Positions 10,178-21,645 of a stretch of DNA of 64,000 nucleotides are shown here, in pieces; within the stretch, counting starts at the first letter, position 1; every line of letters starts with the position of its first letter. The stretch comes from Tropicimonas_B omnivorans (GTDB lineage: Bacteria > Pseudomonadota > Alphaproteobacteria > Rhodobacterales > Rhodobacteraceae), in contig NZ_JAVRHL010000002.1 in NCBI RefSeq assembly GCF_031846565.1, forward strand, positions 868,001 through 932,000, written 5' to 3'. Both the position numbers and the translations under genes were made by a program. The notes below the pieces were generated by a model that made no database searches, was not told the DNA's origin, and was given only the letters and a program-made list of their open reading frames with translations.

Positions 10178-11227
10178 ATGTCGATGGGGGACTCTGTGAG
10201 GGTCGGGATTGCAGCGCTGGAGGCACGGGTCCAGGGGATCCTGGAGATCTGCGGGGTCGCGCCGATGCCCGCAGGTGCCGTTGCGCGGGTCATCGTGGCG
10301 GGGGAGCGGGATGGCTGCGCCTCGCACGGCCTGCACCGGCTCGAACAATGCCTTCAGGTCCTGAAGGCGGGGCAGGTCGAGCCGGAGGCCGAGCCGCGCC
10401 TCGCCGCCGGCGAGGGGCCGATCCTCAGGGTCGATGCCGGTGGCGGCTTCGCGTCCGCCGCATGGGAACTGGCTCGCCCGGCCCTGATCGCGCGGTCGCG
10501 GGAGTTGGGTCTGGCGGCGCTCGCGATCACCGATTGCCTGCATTTCGCGGCGCTCTGGCCCGAGGTCGAGGATCTCGCGCGGGCCGGGCTCGCGTCGATC
10601 TCGATGTGTCCGAGCTATGCCACCGTGGCCCCGTTCGGCGGCACCGAACCGCTACTCGGAACCAACCCTTTCGCCTTCGGCTGGCCTCGGCCGGACGCCG
10701 ATCCCTACGTCTTCGACTTCGCCACCAGCGTCGCCGCGCGCGGTGAGGTCGAACTGCATCGCAAGGCCGGTACGGAACTGCCCGAGGGCTGGGCCGTCGA
10801 CGCCAAAGGCGCACCGACGAGAGAGCCGCAAGCCGCGCTCGATGGGGCGCTCCTGACCTTCGGGGCGCACAAGGGCACGGCGATCTCGGCGATGATCGAG
10901 CTATTGGCCGGCGCGATGCTGGGGGACAGGATGAGCGTCGAGGCGCGGGAGTTCGCCGGCGGCGCCGCGCTGCCGCCGCGCCATGGCGCGCTGATCCTCG
11001 CCTTCGATCCCGGCACCTTCGCCGCCGGCTCCGGCCGCGATCCGGGCCGGGAGGGGGAACGCCTGATCGAAGCGCTCGGCGGACAGACCGGCCGCCTGCC
11101 GTCACAGCGCCGCTACGCCGCCCGGAAGATCTCGGAGGCGGACGGCATCGCCTTGAGCGCGGAGCAGATGGCAACCCTGGATCGGCTCTCCGAAGGCGGT
11201 CTGGATGCCGTGAGGGAGCCGGGCTGA
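10178..11227 (+). CDS. Ldh-family NAD(P)H-dependent oxidoreductase
   Basis: 349-aa member of the malate/L-lactate dehydrogenase-like family (Pfam Ldh_2). The family includes ureidoglycolate, sulfolactate and delta1-piperideine/pyrroline-2-carboxylate reductases. Visible hallmarks are GCASHGLHRLEQC with the conserved His, the FGGTEPLLGTNPFAFGWP segment, the FDFATSVAARG block, and GAHKGTAISAMIELLAGAMLG. The pattern is closest to the imino-acid reductase (DpkA-like) branch, but the substrate cannot be decided here. GGGGGAG at 10171-10177 is a better distance from the ATG at 10184, so translation may begin two codons downstream. It stands alone between malonyl-CoA synthetase and katG. Confidence 0.8.
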   Translation: MSMGDSVRVGIAALEARVQGILEICGVAPMPAGAVARVIVAGERDGCASHGLHRLEQCLQVLKAGQVEPEAEPRLAAGEGPILRVDAGGGFASAAWELARPALIARSRELGLAALAITDCLHFAALWPEVEDLARAGLASISMCPSYATVAPFGGTEPLLGTNPFAFGWPRPDADPYVFDFATSVAARGEVELHRKAGTELPEGWAVDAKGAPTREPQAALDGALLTFGAHKGTAISAMIELLAGAMLGDRMSVEAREFAGGAALPPRHGALILAFDPGTFAAGSGRDPGREGERLIEALGGQTGRLPSQRRYAARKISEADGIALSAEQMATLDRLSEGGLDAVREPG

Positions 11228-11249
11228 TGCGCGCAGTCATAAGCGAAAC

Positions 11250-11299
11250 TTGCAGATTGCATCAGGAAAAATAACTTAAACCGATGGGGTCCATCGGTT
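11250..11299 (+). promoter_or_regulatory. candidate katG promoter with palindromic operator
   Basis: TTGCAG (11250-11255) and TAACTT (11272-11277), separated by 16 bp, form a plausible sigma-70 promoter. Directly downstream is a perfect 9-bp inverted repeat, AACCGATGG (11279-11287) and CCATCGGTT (11291-11299), with a 3-bp spacer. It would cover the transcription start of katG. No U-tract follows on the plus strand, so an operator is more likely than a terminator. The regulator is unknown. Confidence 0.5.
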
Positions 11300-11455
11300 A
11301 GACGGTTGCGCAGAACGACGCTCGGACCGATCGGGACCGCGCCGGACACGTCGCCCCGTTCCGCGGCGCTCTCTCAAGGGGAGGCGGAAAGGGGCGCGCG
11401 ACGGCCCCGGCCCCCGAGACCGCAGCCGACACGACGAAAGCCACGGGAGACCGAC

Positions 11456-13663
11456 ATGGACGGAAACGACGCACAAGGGGCGGGCGGATGCCCCGTCATC
11501 CATACGCCGAAACAGATGGGACGCGGCAATCGCGAATGGTGGCCCGAACAGCTTAACCTCAAGATCCTGCACCAGCAGTCCGACCTGTCCGATCCCATGG
11601 ATCCGGATTTCGATTATGCCGAGGCCTTCAAGGCGCTCGACCTCGATGCGGTGAAGCAGGATCTCACCGCGCTGATGACGGATACCCAGCCCTGGTGGCC
11701 GGCCGACTGGGGTCATTACGGGCCCTTCATCATCCGCATGGCCTGGCATTCCGCCGGAACCTACCGCATCGGCGATGGTCGGGGCGGCGCGACGAGCGGC
11801 TCGCAGCGGTTCGCCCCGCTGAACTCCTGGCCGGACAATGCCAACCTCGACAAGGCCCGGCGCCTGCTCTGGCCGGTGAAGAAGAAGTACGGCCGGGCGA
11901 TCTCCTGGGCGGATCTCATGATCCTCGCCGGTAACGTCGCGCTCGAAAGCATGGGCTTCAAGACGTTCGGATATTCGGGCGGACGCGCCGACGTCCACGA
12001 GCCGGGCGAGGACATCTACTGGGGCTCCGAGGAGGAATGGCTCGCCACCTCCGACAAGCCGAACAGCCGCTATTCCGAAGGCCGCGCGCTGGAGAACCCG
12101 CTGGCGGCGGTCCAGATGGGCCTGATCTACGTCAATCCCGAGGGGCCGGACGGCACGCCCGATCCGATGGCCTCCGCGCAGGACATCCGCGAGACGTTCG
12201 GCCGCATGGCGATGAACGACGAGGAAACCGTCGCGCTGATCGCCGGCGGGCATACCTTCGGCAAGACCCACGGCGCCGGCAGCCCCGATGATGTCGATTT
12301 CGAACCCGAGGGCGCGGACATCACCGAGCAGGGGTTCGGCTGGAAACACAAGCACGGGCTGCACGGCAACGACACCTTCACCTCCGGCCTCGAGGTGATC
12401 TGGTCCACGAAGCCCACCGAGTGGAGCAACGAGTACTTCCGCATCCTCTTCGAGTACGAGTGGGAACTGACCAAGAGCCCGGCCGGCGCGAACCAGTGGA
12501 CGCCGAAGGGTGGTGAAGGGGAGGGGACCGTTCCCGATCCGCACGAGCCCGGCAAGACACGCACGCCGAACATGCTGACGACGGACCTCGCCCTGCGGGT
12601 CGATCCCGCCTACGAGCAGATCTCCCGCCGGTTCTACGAGAATCCCGAGGAGTTCGCCGATGCCTTCGCCCGCGCCTGGTTCAAGCTGACGCACCGGGAC
12701 ATGGGCCCCAAGGTCCGCTACATCGGCAAGGAGGTCCCGGACGAGGACCTGATCTGGCAGGACCCGCTGCCGAAGGCGGATTACGATCAGATCGACGCCT
12801 CCGACGTCGCGGCGCTGAAGGTGACCATTCTCGGCTCCGGCCTCTCGGTGGCGGACCTGGTCTACACCGCGTGGTCCTCTGCCTCCGTCTTCCGCGGCTC
12901 GGACCGTAGGGGCGGGGCGAACGGAGCCCGCATCCGGCTCGCGCCGCAGAAGGACTGGGAGGTCAATGAGCCGGCCCGGCTCAGCAAGGTTCTGGGCACC
13001 CTCGACGGCATCAAGTCGGACTTCGACGCAGCCAACGCGCCGAAGAAAGTGTCGCTGGCGGACCTCGTCGTCCTCGGCGGCAGCGCTGCGGTGGAGAAGG
13101 CGGCGAAGGACGCAGGTCACCCCATCGAGGTGCCCTTCGCGCCCGGCCGGACGGATGCCACCGAGGAGCAGACGGACGCCGCCTCCTTCGACGCGATGGA
13201 GCCGCATGCAGATGCCTTCCGCAACTACGTCCACGCGCAGATCACCGTCCCCACCGAGAAGATCATGGTGGACCGGGCGCAGCTCCTGACCCTGACGGCG
13301 CCCGAGATGACCGTCCTCGTCGGTGGCCTGCGCGTCCTCGGCGCGACCTACGGGGACCAGCCCCATGGGGTCTTCACCGCCCGCAAGGGTCAGCTCACCA
13401 ACGACTTCTTCGTCAATCTGCTCGACATGGACGTTGCATGGAAGAAGTCCGAGGAGAACGAGCACGTCTACGAGGGCCGGGACCGCGCGAGCGATGAGCT
13501 GAAGTGGACCGCGAGCCGCGTCGACCTCGTCTTCGGCTCCAATTCGCAGCTCCGGAGCCTGTCGGAAGTCTATGCCGCCGACGACGCCGGCGAGAAGTTC
13601 GCCCGCGATTTCGTCGCCGCCTGGACCAAGGTCATGAACGCCGATCGCTTCGACCTGACGTAA
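11456..13663 (+). CDS. katG: catalase-peroxidase KatG
   Basis: 735-aa bifunctional haem catalase-peroxidase that destroys hydrogen peroxide. The distal Arg94-Trp97-His98 are in IIRMAWHSAGTYR. Tyr225 (in MGLIYVNPEG) and Met251 would complete the Trp-Tyr-Met adduct specific to KatG. The proximal His266 is in GGHTFGKTHG. The duplicated C-terminal peroxidase-like domain is complete, and total length is normal. The start at 11456 was chosen for the MDGNDAQGAGGCPV N-terminus with GGGAGA upstream; the frame upstream is non-conserved. It is monocistronic, between a palindromic promoter and a strong terminator. No oxyR gene is adjacent. Confidence 0.97.
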   Translation: MDGNDAQGAGGCPVIHTPKQMGRGNREWWPEQLNLKILHQQSDLSDPMDPDFDYAEAFKALDLDAVKQDLTALMTDTQPWWPADWGHYGPFIIRMAWHSAGTYRIGDGRGGATSGSQRFAPLNSWPDNANLDKARRLLWPVKKKYGRAISWADLMILAGNVALESMGFKTFGYSGGRADVHEPGEDIYWGSEEEWLATSDKPNSRYSEGRALENPLAAVQMGLIYVNPEGPDGTPDPMASAQDIRETFGRMAMNDEETVALIAGGHTFGKTHGAGSPDDVDFEPEGADITEQGFGWKHKHGLHGNDTFTSGLEVIWSTKPTEWSNEYFRILFEYEWELTKSPAGANQWTPKGGEGEGTVPDPHEPGKTRTPNMLTTDLALRVDPAYEQISRRFYENPEEFADAFARAWFKLTHRDMGPKVRYIGKEVPDEDLIWQDPLPKADYDQIDASDVAALKVTILGSGLSVADLVYTAWSSASVFRGSDRRGGANGARIRLAPQKDWEVNEPARLSKVLGTLDGIKSDFDAANAPKKVSLADLVVLGGSAAVEKAAKDAGHPIEVPFAPGRTDATEEQTDAASFDAMEPHADAFRNYVHAQITVPTEKIMVDRAQLLTLTAPEMTVLVGGLRVLGATYGDQPHGVFTARKGQLTNDFFVNLLDMDVAWKKSEENEHVYEGRDRASDELKWTASRVDLVFGSNSQLRSLSEVYAADDAGEKFARDFVAAWTKVMNADRFDLT

Positions 13664-13700
13664 CGGTCCCGCCTCTGTGAGAGGCGCCATGACTTGAGAT

Positions 13701-13734
13701 AGCCCGGGGCGATGCAGGTCGCCCCGGGCTTTTT
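13701..13734 (+). terminator. Rho-independent terminator of katG
   Basis: A perfect 12-bp stem, AGCCCGGGGCGA (13701-13712) and TCGCCCCGGGCT (13719-13730), with a 6-nt loop and a run of T at 13730-13734. It lies 37 nt after the katG stop. Confidence 0.95.
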
Positions 13735-14196
13735 CGCCCGGGGGGTGAGGACGGTGCCGGCGCATCGGCTTGCCGCTTCGGGATCGACATGTCCCGAAGG
13801 TGTCGGGCCTTGGCCTCCCGTAGCACCGTGATGGCTGTCGAAGGTCAAGCGAGAGGGAATCGAAGCCAGGGTCTTCCGGGTCGCGACAGCTTGCCGTGGC
13901 AAGCTATCCCGACCCAACCGCCGAGCACTTCCGACCCAGACCGGACCTAGGGCGCGGGACAGCCGGAATGTCAGCGATGCGGGACTTAGTGAGCTTTCGC
14001 TGCGGTTGCGCCAATGGCCGCTTTAGTGAGCAGAGCCGGTCAAAAACGGTCCTTATCGCCGGTGACACAAACGCATGAGCTTTGTCACGTCACGCGCTTG
14101 CGGTGAAGACCTAGATAGAGCTTGGCTTGACGGGTGCTGCGAAACAAACTGACGACAGGTTTCATCTGGACCAGCGACGATCCGCGGACATGTCTG
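13735..14196. other. gene-poor intergenic stretch after katG
   Basis: About 460 nt with no open frame that looks coding on either strand; the short frames lack recognisable motifs and ribosome sites. It has a less even, lower-GC composition than the flanks. It contains one copy of a TTCGCTGC motif (13996-14003) followed by CCAATGGCCGCTTT, which is partly the reverse complement of the AGCGGCCGTTCGCTGC block near 14895. Confidence 0.5.
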
Positions 14197-14538
14197 CTAT
14201 CCCGCCTGCCGATAAATCGGTCCGCCATCGTCGCAATCTATCGCAACGATGCGATTGTCACGGCCGAGGTATAGCCGCAGGACGTTGTCAGCGACAATTC
14301 TCTCGGGTGGTGCAGAGCCGAACGGAACCCGCGACCACCGCCGGGGTAGGACGCTACGATCAAAGGTCGCGAATTCCTGACCGAGAAGTTGAACATAATT
14401 TTCGGCATTGCACGACTGGCGCGTGCTGCCGTTCGGGTCAAGAGAGCGCCGCAGCTGTCGCTCGCAGGAGGCGGTCGTCAGGACGATAGCACCACAGAAA
14501 GCAACGCTCAGCAGGCCAAAGCGACAGATATTATTCAT
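14197..14538 (-). CDS. secreted I78-like peptidase-inhibitor family protein
   Basis: 113-aa exported protein. It has an N-terminal signal (hydrophobic residues 8-22) ending TTASC, so Cys25 may be lipidated, though the lipobox is imperfect. The mature part resembles the small I78 inhibitor fold: a Cys43 near its start, an LLGQ segment (51-54), Arg/Pro-rich middle, the DNVLRLYLGRDNRIVAIDC strand pair and Cys102. In this family the RLN-V-x-D-x-x-G-x-I-x-x-V-x-C pattern is diagnostic, and here it is recognisable but divergent. AAAGGAAG lies 6 nt before the ATG. It stands alone in a gene-poor region, so the role is unknown. Confidence 0.65.
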   Translation of the reverse strand: MNNICRFGLLSVAFCGAIVLTTASCERQLRRSLDPNGSTRQSCNAENYVQLLGQEFATFDRSVLPRRWSRVPFGSAPPERIVADNVLRLYLGRDNRIVAIDCDDGGPIYRQAG

Positions 14539-15177
14539 CCAGAACTTCCTTTCGAGGATTGACTAATGTGACGCCGACAACATGCCCAGGGCGCCTTACA
14601 AATCGCACCGACGAAAGCCGCCATTCAATATAGAAAACCAAGGGTCCACAGCAAGCCACGCGCCAAATCTCGGCCAGCGCGATTCAAGCCACCCGTCACT
14701 CAAAGCTCTGTCCAGACTTTCGTCGCGAACTTAACGAACAACGATAGCGGAAACAAACCTCCTCCCAGAACCATCCGTCCTAAATCGGACGTTTCTGCCC
14801 TCCCTAGGGGTGCTTGCGTCTACCGAAGGTTAGCCGGGACATAACCCCAATTTAAACCCATATGGTTCTGGCACGTTTTTGGGCTGCTCGCGAGAGCGGC
14901 CGTTCGCTGCAGCCCGTCGAATGAGGAGGAAGGGGCTCGAAGCCGACCTTCGCTGCGTGGGGCAAGGACGACAGCTCTTCCTTTGCACATGCGATCTGGG
15001 TCAGCGACCTGACAGTAAAGGCACTTTTGTCTGGCACCTGACAATGGCGGGGCAGGGGATTGCGGTGGCGTCCGCGTTGTCCTCTCCGGCACCCATGGTG
15101 CGGCCCGCGGCAGTGTGGAGGCGGCCCGGGTCGACCAGGTCCCGGACGCAGCGACTGGGCACATCCGGCGCCGCATG
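14539..15177. other. gene-poor intergenic stretch with short TTCGCTGC-containing repeats
   Basis: About 640 nt with no convincing gene. Two copies of the TTCGCTGC core lie at 14903-14910 and 14949-14956, each preceded by a GCCG-type context (GCGGCCG and GCCGACC). They match the copy at 13996. The composition and frame-broken appearance suggest decayed sequence or an intergenic repeat family. I can name nothing more specific. Confidence 0.45.
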
Positions 15178-15210
15178 AAAAAAACACCCCCGCGATCTCT
15201 CGCGGGGGTG
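15178..15210 (-). terminator. Rho-independent terminator of the glycerol transporter operon
   Basis: Read on the minus strand, a 10-bp stem CACCCCCGCG/CGCGGGGGTG (15201-15210 with 15185-15194) and a 6-nt loop are followed by seven T residues (complement of 15178-15184). It lies 40 nt beyond the glpV stop. Confidence 0.95.
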
Positions 15211-15250
15211 CTCTTGTCTCGGCTGATCCCCGAAGGCGGGGAGCCGGGGG

Positions 15251-16969
15251 TTACTGCCAGGAGGCGACCAGATCGTCGTAGGGGATGGTCTGGGGCTCCT
15301 CGTCCTCGTTTTCGAGCGCGGGCTTGGGGGCGCCGGGCTGCTCGAGCCAGTAATCGGCCGTTTCGGGCTCGTTGAGCGCGGGGCCGAGGTCCCCCTGAAC
15401 GCCGGCGCGCTCAAGGCGCTCCATCACGTCCTCCATGTCGGAGCAGAGCGTGTCGAGGGCTTCCTGCGAGGTCTTGGCGCCGGACATGGCGTCACCGATG
15501 TTCTGCCACCACAGCTGCGCCAGCTTGGGGTAGTCGGGAACGTTCGTGCCGGTGGGGGACCAGCGCACGCGGTCGGGCGAGCGGTAGAACTCGACGAGAC
15601 CGCCGAGGTTCGGCGCACGCTCGGTGAAGTGCTCCGAGTTGATCGTGCTGTCCCGGATGAAGGTCAGACCCACGTCGGCCTTCTTCACGTCGACCGTCTT
15701 GGAGGTGACGAACTGCGCGTAGAGCCAGGAGGCCTTGGCGCGGTCGTCGGGCGTCGAGTCGAGGATCGTCCAGGAGCCCACGTCCTGATAGCCGACCTTC
15801 ATGCCCTCTTCCCAGTAGACGCCGTGGGGCGAGGGGGCGAGGCGCCATTTCGGCGTGCCATCCTCGTTCATCACCGCCGGGCTGTCGACGAGCGGAGCGA
15901 CGAAGGTGGTGTAGAGGAACATCTGCTGAGCGATGTTGCCCTGTCCCGGGACCGGGCCGGCCTCGGAGAAGGTCATGCCGGCGGCGGCGGGCGGCGAGTA
16001 GTCCTGAAGCCACTGGATCGCCTTGTCGACGGCGTAGACGGCGGCGGGCGAGTTGGTTGCGCCGCCGCGATCCATGCAGGCGCCGACGGGCTGGGAGTTC
16101 TCGTTCACCCGGATGCCCCATTCGTCCACCGGCAGGCCGTTCGGCTCGCCCGTGTCGCCCATGCCGGCCATCGACATCCATGCATCGGTGTAGCGCCAGC
16201 CGAGGGAGGGGTCCTTCTTGCCGTAATCCATGTTGCCATAGATCTCGTCGTCGATCCCCATGTGGCTTAGGTCGCGCCCGGTGAAGAACTCCGCGATGTC
16301 CTCATAGGCCGCCCAGTTGACCGGAACGCCGAGCTCGTAGCCGTATTCCTCCTGGAAATCCGTCTTGTTCTTCTCGTCGTTGAACCAGTCGTAGCGGAAC
16401 CAGTAGAGGTTCGCGAACTGCTGATCCGGAAGCTGGTAGAGGTTGCCGTCCGGCCCGGTGGTGAACTCGGTGCCGATGAAGTCGTCGAGATCGAGGGTGG
16501 GCGAGGTCACGTCCGCGCCGGTCCCGGCCATCCATTCGGTGAGGTTGCGCGCTTGGCCGTAGCGCCAGTGGGTGCCGATCAGGTCGCTGTCGTTGACGAA
16601 CGCATCGTAGACGTTCTGACCGGACTGCATCTGCACCTGCAGACGCTCGACCACGTCGCCCTCGCCGATCAGGTCGTGCGTGACGTTGATCCCCGTGATC
16701 GCGGAGAAGGCCGGAGCCAGCACCTGGGCTTCGTATTCATGCGTCGTGATGGTCTCGGAGACGACGTTGATGTCCATCCCCTGGAACTGTTCCGCGGCGT
16801 CGATGAACCACTGCATCTCCGCTTCCTGCTCCTCGCGGGACAGGGTGGTGACGCCGTCGATTTCGGTGTCGAGGAATTCCATCGCCGCGTCCATGTCGGC
16901 GAAGGCCGGGGCCGAGAGCAGCCCCAGCGCCGCCGCAAGCGCGGTGGTCGATCTGAGTGAGACGTTCAT
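15251..16969 (-). CDS. glpV: glycerol ABC transporter substrate-binding protein
   Basis: 572-aa periplasmic binding protein with a clear signal peptide (cleavage after APAFA, about residue 24). Its large size and the conserved segments INVTHDLIGEGDVVERLQVQMQSGQNVYDAFVNDSDLIGTH (positions about 115-155) are typical of GlpV of the GlpVSTPQ glycerol importer described in Rhizobium. It is the last gene of the minus-strand operon and is followed by a strong terminator. A 65-nt gap from the upstream DUF2160 gene could hold an internal promoter for extra binding-protein synthesis. Glycerol kinase and glycerol-3-phosphate dehydrogenase are not in the window. Confidence 0.88.
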   Translation of the reverse strand: MNVSLRSTTALAAALGLLSAPAFADMDAAMEFLDTEIDGVTTLSREEQEAEMQWFIDAAEQFQGMDINVVSETITTHEYEAQVLAPAFSAITGINVTHDLIGEGDVVERLQVQMQSGQNVYDAFVNDSDLIGTHWRYGQARNLTEWMAGTGADVTSPTLDLDDFIGTEFTTGPDGNLYQLPDQQFANLYWFRYDWFNDEKNKTDFQEEYGYELGVPVNWAAYEDIAEFFTGRDLSHMGIDDEIYGNMDYGKKDPSLGWRYTDAWMSMAGMGDTGEPNGLPVDEWGIRVNENSQPVGACMDRGGATNSPAAVYAVDKAIQWLQDYSPPAAAGMTFSEAGPVPGQGNIAQQMFLYTTFVAPLVDSPAVMNEDGTPKWRLAPSPHGVYWEEGMKVGYQDVGSWTILDSTPDDRAKASWLYAQFVTSKTVDVKKADVGLTFIRDSTINSEHFTERAPNLGGLVEFYRSPDRVRWSPTGTNVPDYPKLAQLWWQNIGDAMSGAKTSQEALDTLCSDMEDVMERLERAGVQGDLGPALNEPETADYWLEQPGAPKPALENEDEEPQTIPYDDLVASWQ

Positions 16970-17034
16970 GTTGGTCCTCCCTGGGTGAACGTGTGGTGAG
17001 CGTTAGTCTTGGCCTTGGTTTTGGGTTCGCCCTT

Positions 17035-17460
17035 TCAGACGAACCGGAATATGCCTGCCGCAACGACAAGACATACGATCAGCGCGATCCACTGGGGGCC
17101 AAAGGCCAGTCCCAGCCACGCGAGATTGATGAAGCCCGATGCGAGAAGGGCGATGAAGAGCCTGTCTCCCCGCGTGGTCTCGATGCCGAGCATTCCGCGT
17201 CGGGGCGTCTCGGGGTAGCGGATGGCGAGGATGGAGAGCGTCACCAGCACCCCCGCCACCAGCCAGAAGAAGAGCGCCGTCGGCAGGACCCATGCCATCC
17301 AGCCACCGGGGGCCAGACTGTCGGTCCAGGCGATGGCGCTGTTCTCGCCGCTCGCGCCCATGGCGACGACGAGGATGAAGATGCCGGCCGCGAGCCATGG
17401 CAGGACGAGCCCTGCGAAGAGGCCCTTGTGGCCGCGGGAGACGGGGGACGTGGCGGCCAT
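17035..17460 (-). CDS. DUF2160 small membrane protein of the glycerol transporter
   Basis: 141-aa membrane protein with four hydrophobic helices. The GGWMAWVLPTALFFW, ETPRRGMLGIETTRGDRLFI and FINLAWLGLAFGPQW segments are the signature of DUF2160, which accompanies GlpVSTPQ-type transporters. The length is greater than the usual 90-100 aa because of an extra N-terminal helix (about residues 14-35) from the chosen ATG at 17460. An internal start may therefore also be used. It begins 1 nt after the preceding small gene stops. Its role is unproven; an accessory membrane subunit is likely. Confidence 0.85.
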   Translation of the reverse strand: MAATSPVSRGHKGLFAGLVLPWLAAGIFILVVAMGASGENSAIAWTDSLAPGGWMAWVLPTALFFWLVAGVLVTLSILAIRYPETPRRGMLGIETTRGDRLFIALLASGFINLAWLGLAFGPQWIALIVCLVVAAGIFRFV

Positions 17461-17461
17461 G

Positions 17462-17691
17462 TCAGCTGTCCTTCTTGCGATAGATGCGGCCGCCGCCGGC
17501 CTTCGTCCCGGTATCCTCGATGTCCGGGACATCGCCGCGACGCACGAGACGGAGGAAGGCATTGCCCTTGGCGACCTTCTGCCCGATCGGCAGCGCGTCC
17601 CAGCCGTCGCCGTAGAGGTCGGGAAGGTGAAACTCGCCCGCGGGCTGATCCTTTGCCTTGCGGGCAAGGGTCTCGATCTCCTCGCCGGTCA

Positions 17692-17692
<1 letters not shown>
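17462..17692 (-). CDS. small soluble protein in glycerol transporter operon, DUF1413-like
   Basis: 76-aa protein with no signal or membrane segment. It has GEFHLPDLYGDGWDALPIG then a basic stretch GNAFLRLVRRGDVPDIED and a GGRIYRKKD tail. The layout resembles the DUF1413 family, but that call is tentative. The ATG (17692) overlaps the glpQ stop, so it is translationally coupled between the permease gene and the DUF2160 gene, and the overlap itself supports it as real. No function is known. A cytoplasmic regulatory or assembly role for the transporter is possible. Confidence 0.7.
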
Positions 17693-18584
<892 letters not shown>

Positions 18585-18585
<1 letters not shown>

Positions 18586-19453
18586 CACGCGCCTCCTTCT
18601 TTGTCGGCATTGGTCATGACGATGTAGAACACGTAGGAAATCACCATGATCACGAGGAAATACATGAGCGAGAAGGCGGCTGCGGGGCCGAGGTCGAACT
18701 GCCCGAGCGCCATCTTCACGAGGTCGATGGACAGGAACGTCGTCGCGTTGCCCGGCCCGCCGCCCGTGAGCACGAACGGCTCGGTGTAGATCTTGAAGCT
18801 GTCCATGAAGCGCAGGAGGATGGCGATGGTCAGAACCCCCTTCATCTTCGGCAGCTCGATGTAGCGAAAGACGGCCCAGCGACTGGCCTGATCGATCTTG
18901 GCGGCCTGGTAATAGGCGTTCGGGATCGATTGCAGCCCGGCATAGGCCAGAAGCGCGACGAGCGAGGTCCAGTGCCAGACATCCATGACGATGACGGTCG
19001 CCCACGCGGCGTAGAAACCTTGCGTGTAGTTGTAGTCGACCCCCAGCGCATCGAGCGTGTAGCCGAGAAGGCCGATATCCACGCGGCCGAAGATCTGCCA
19101 GATCGTGCCCACCACGTTCCATGGGATGAGGAGCGGCAGGGACATCAGGACGAGGCAGAAGGACGCCCAGAAGCCTTTCTTCGGCATGTTGAGCGCGATG
19201 AAGATGCCGAGCGGCACCTCGATGGCGAGGATGATGCCGGAGAAGACGATCTGCCGGCCGAGCGCGTTCCACATCCGCTCCGAATGGATCATGTCCTCGA
19301 ACCAGGCGAGCCCGGCCCAGAAGAACTGGTTGTTCCCGAACGTGTCCTGCACCGAGTAGTTGACCACGGTCATGAGCGGGATCACCGCCGAGAACGCGAC
19401 GAGGATCAGCACGGGCAGGACGAGGAGCCAGGCTTTCTGATTGTCCGTCTTCA

Positions 19454-19454
<1 letters not shown>
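18585..19454 (-). CDS. glpP: glycerol ABC transporter permease
   Basis: 289-aa permease of the sugar-type MalF/UgpA class. The first helix follows MKTDNQKAW. The large loop with VQDTFGNNQFFWAGLAWFED and the EAA-like segment IPNAYYQAAKIDQASRWAVF (about residues 185-205) are visible. The start at 19454 overlaps the glpT stop. An upstream in-frame extension only shadows glpT. It works with GlpQ in glycerol uptake. Confidence 0.88.
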
Positions 19455-20559
<1,105 letters not shown>

Positions 20560-20560
<1 letters not shown>

Positions 20561-21645
20561 TACGCGGCCTCCGCATAGGGCGCGGGCTGTACGAGACGGC
20601 CGCTCTCGCCGAAGAGATAGACATGGCGCGGATGCAGGTGGACGCGCAGCGGCTGGTCCGGCTCGAGATGCCGGACGCCGTGGACGAGGCCGACCCAGCG
20701 CTGTCCCTCGTGGTCGAGATGGACGAAGGTTTCGGACCCCGTGATCTCGGTCACGATCAGCGTCGTGTCGAAGGTCAGCGTGTCCTCCCCGCCCTCGAGG
20801 CTCAAGTGGTTGGGCCGGAACCCCACCTTGTATGTGCCGTCCGCCAGATCGCCGCCGAGGGCCGCGGCCGGAACCTCCGCCCCCTTGCCGAACCGGAGCA
20901 TGGCGCCCCGCTTCTCGACATCGACGAAGTTCATCGGGGGGTCCGAGAAGACCCGCGCCGTCGTCGCATCCACGGGGCGGCGATAGACCGACGGGGTGGG
21001 CCCGAACTGCGTCACGCGGCCTTCCCAGAGCGTCGCGCAATGCCCGCCGAGGAGCAGCGCTTCCTCGGGTTCGGTCGTGGCGTAAACGAAAATGGAGCCG
21101 GAGCGCTCGAAGATCTTCGGAATTTCCGCCCTCAGCTCCTCGCGCAGCTTGTAGTCGAGGTTCGCCAGCGGCTCGTCGAGCAGGACGAGGCCCGCATTCT
21201 TCACGAGCGCCCGCGCCAGGGCGCAGCGCTGCTGCTGCCCGCCCGACAACTCCAGCGGCTTGCGGTCTATCTGGGGCGTGAGCTGCATCAGCTCCGCGGC
21301 CTCCCGCACCCGGCGGTCGATCTCGCTCTTGTCCAGCTTCAGAAGGCGCAAGGGGGAGGCGATGTTGTCGTAGACGCTCATCGACGGGTAGTTGATGAAT
21401 TGCTGGTACACCATCGCCACCTTGCGATCCTGTACCCTCTGGCCCGTCACATCCTCATCTTTCCAGAGGATGCGGCCCGTCGTCGGCTGATCCAGCCCCG
21501 CCATGAGGCGCATCAGGGATGTCTTGCCGGACGAGGTCGGGCCGAGGAGCACGTTCATCGTTCCGGGATTGAGGGTAAGGTCCGTCTTGTGGATGTGCGT
21601 CGCCCCGCCGACGACCTTGGAGACGTTCTCGAGCGTCAGGCTCAT
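20560..21645 (-). CDS. glpS: glycerol ABC transporter ATPase GlpS
   Basis: 361-aa ATPase and first gene of the operon. Walker A is GPTSSGKT (35-42), the signature LSGGQ (133-137) is canonical and Walker B ends LVLLDEP (153-159). The switch position that normally carries histidine (THDQxEA) reads TTEPEEA, placing Thr191 where His is expected. The C-terminal regulatory domain includes GFRPNHLSL. The start at 21645 has GGAGGG 5 nt upstream. Divergent from glpR. Confidence 0.88.

Noticed and set aside
11276..13765. Long open minus-strand frame opposite katG
   Set aside because: Antisense shadow of katG with no motif; katG has a complete set of catalytic residues.
14127..14489. 120-codon plus-strand frame in the gene-poor patch
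   Set aside because: It is opposite the I78-like gene, which has a signal peptide, a ribosome site and a family-like pattern; the plus frame has none.
14820..15187. Minus-strand frames of about 110-118 codons before the glpV terminator
   Set aside because: No recognisable motif, cysteine/arginine-rich noise, and no ribosome site. A strong terminator (15178-15210) would block transcription from glpV.
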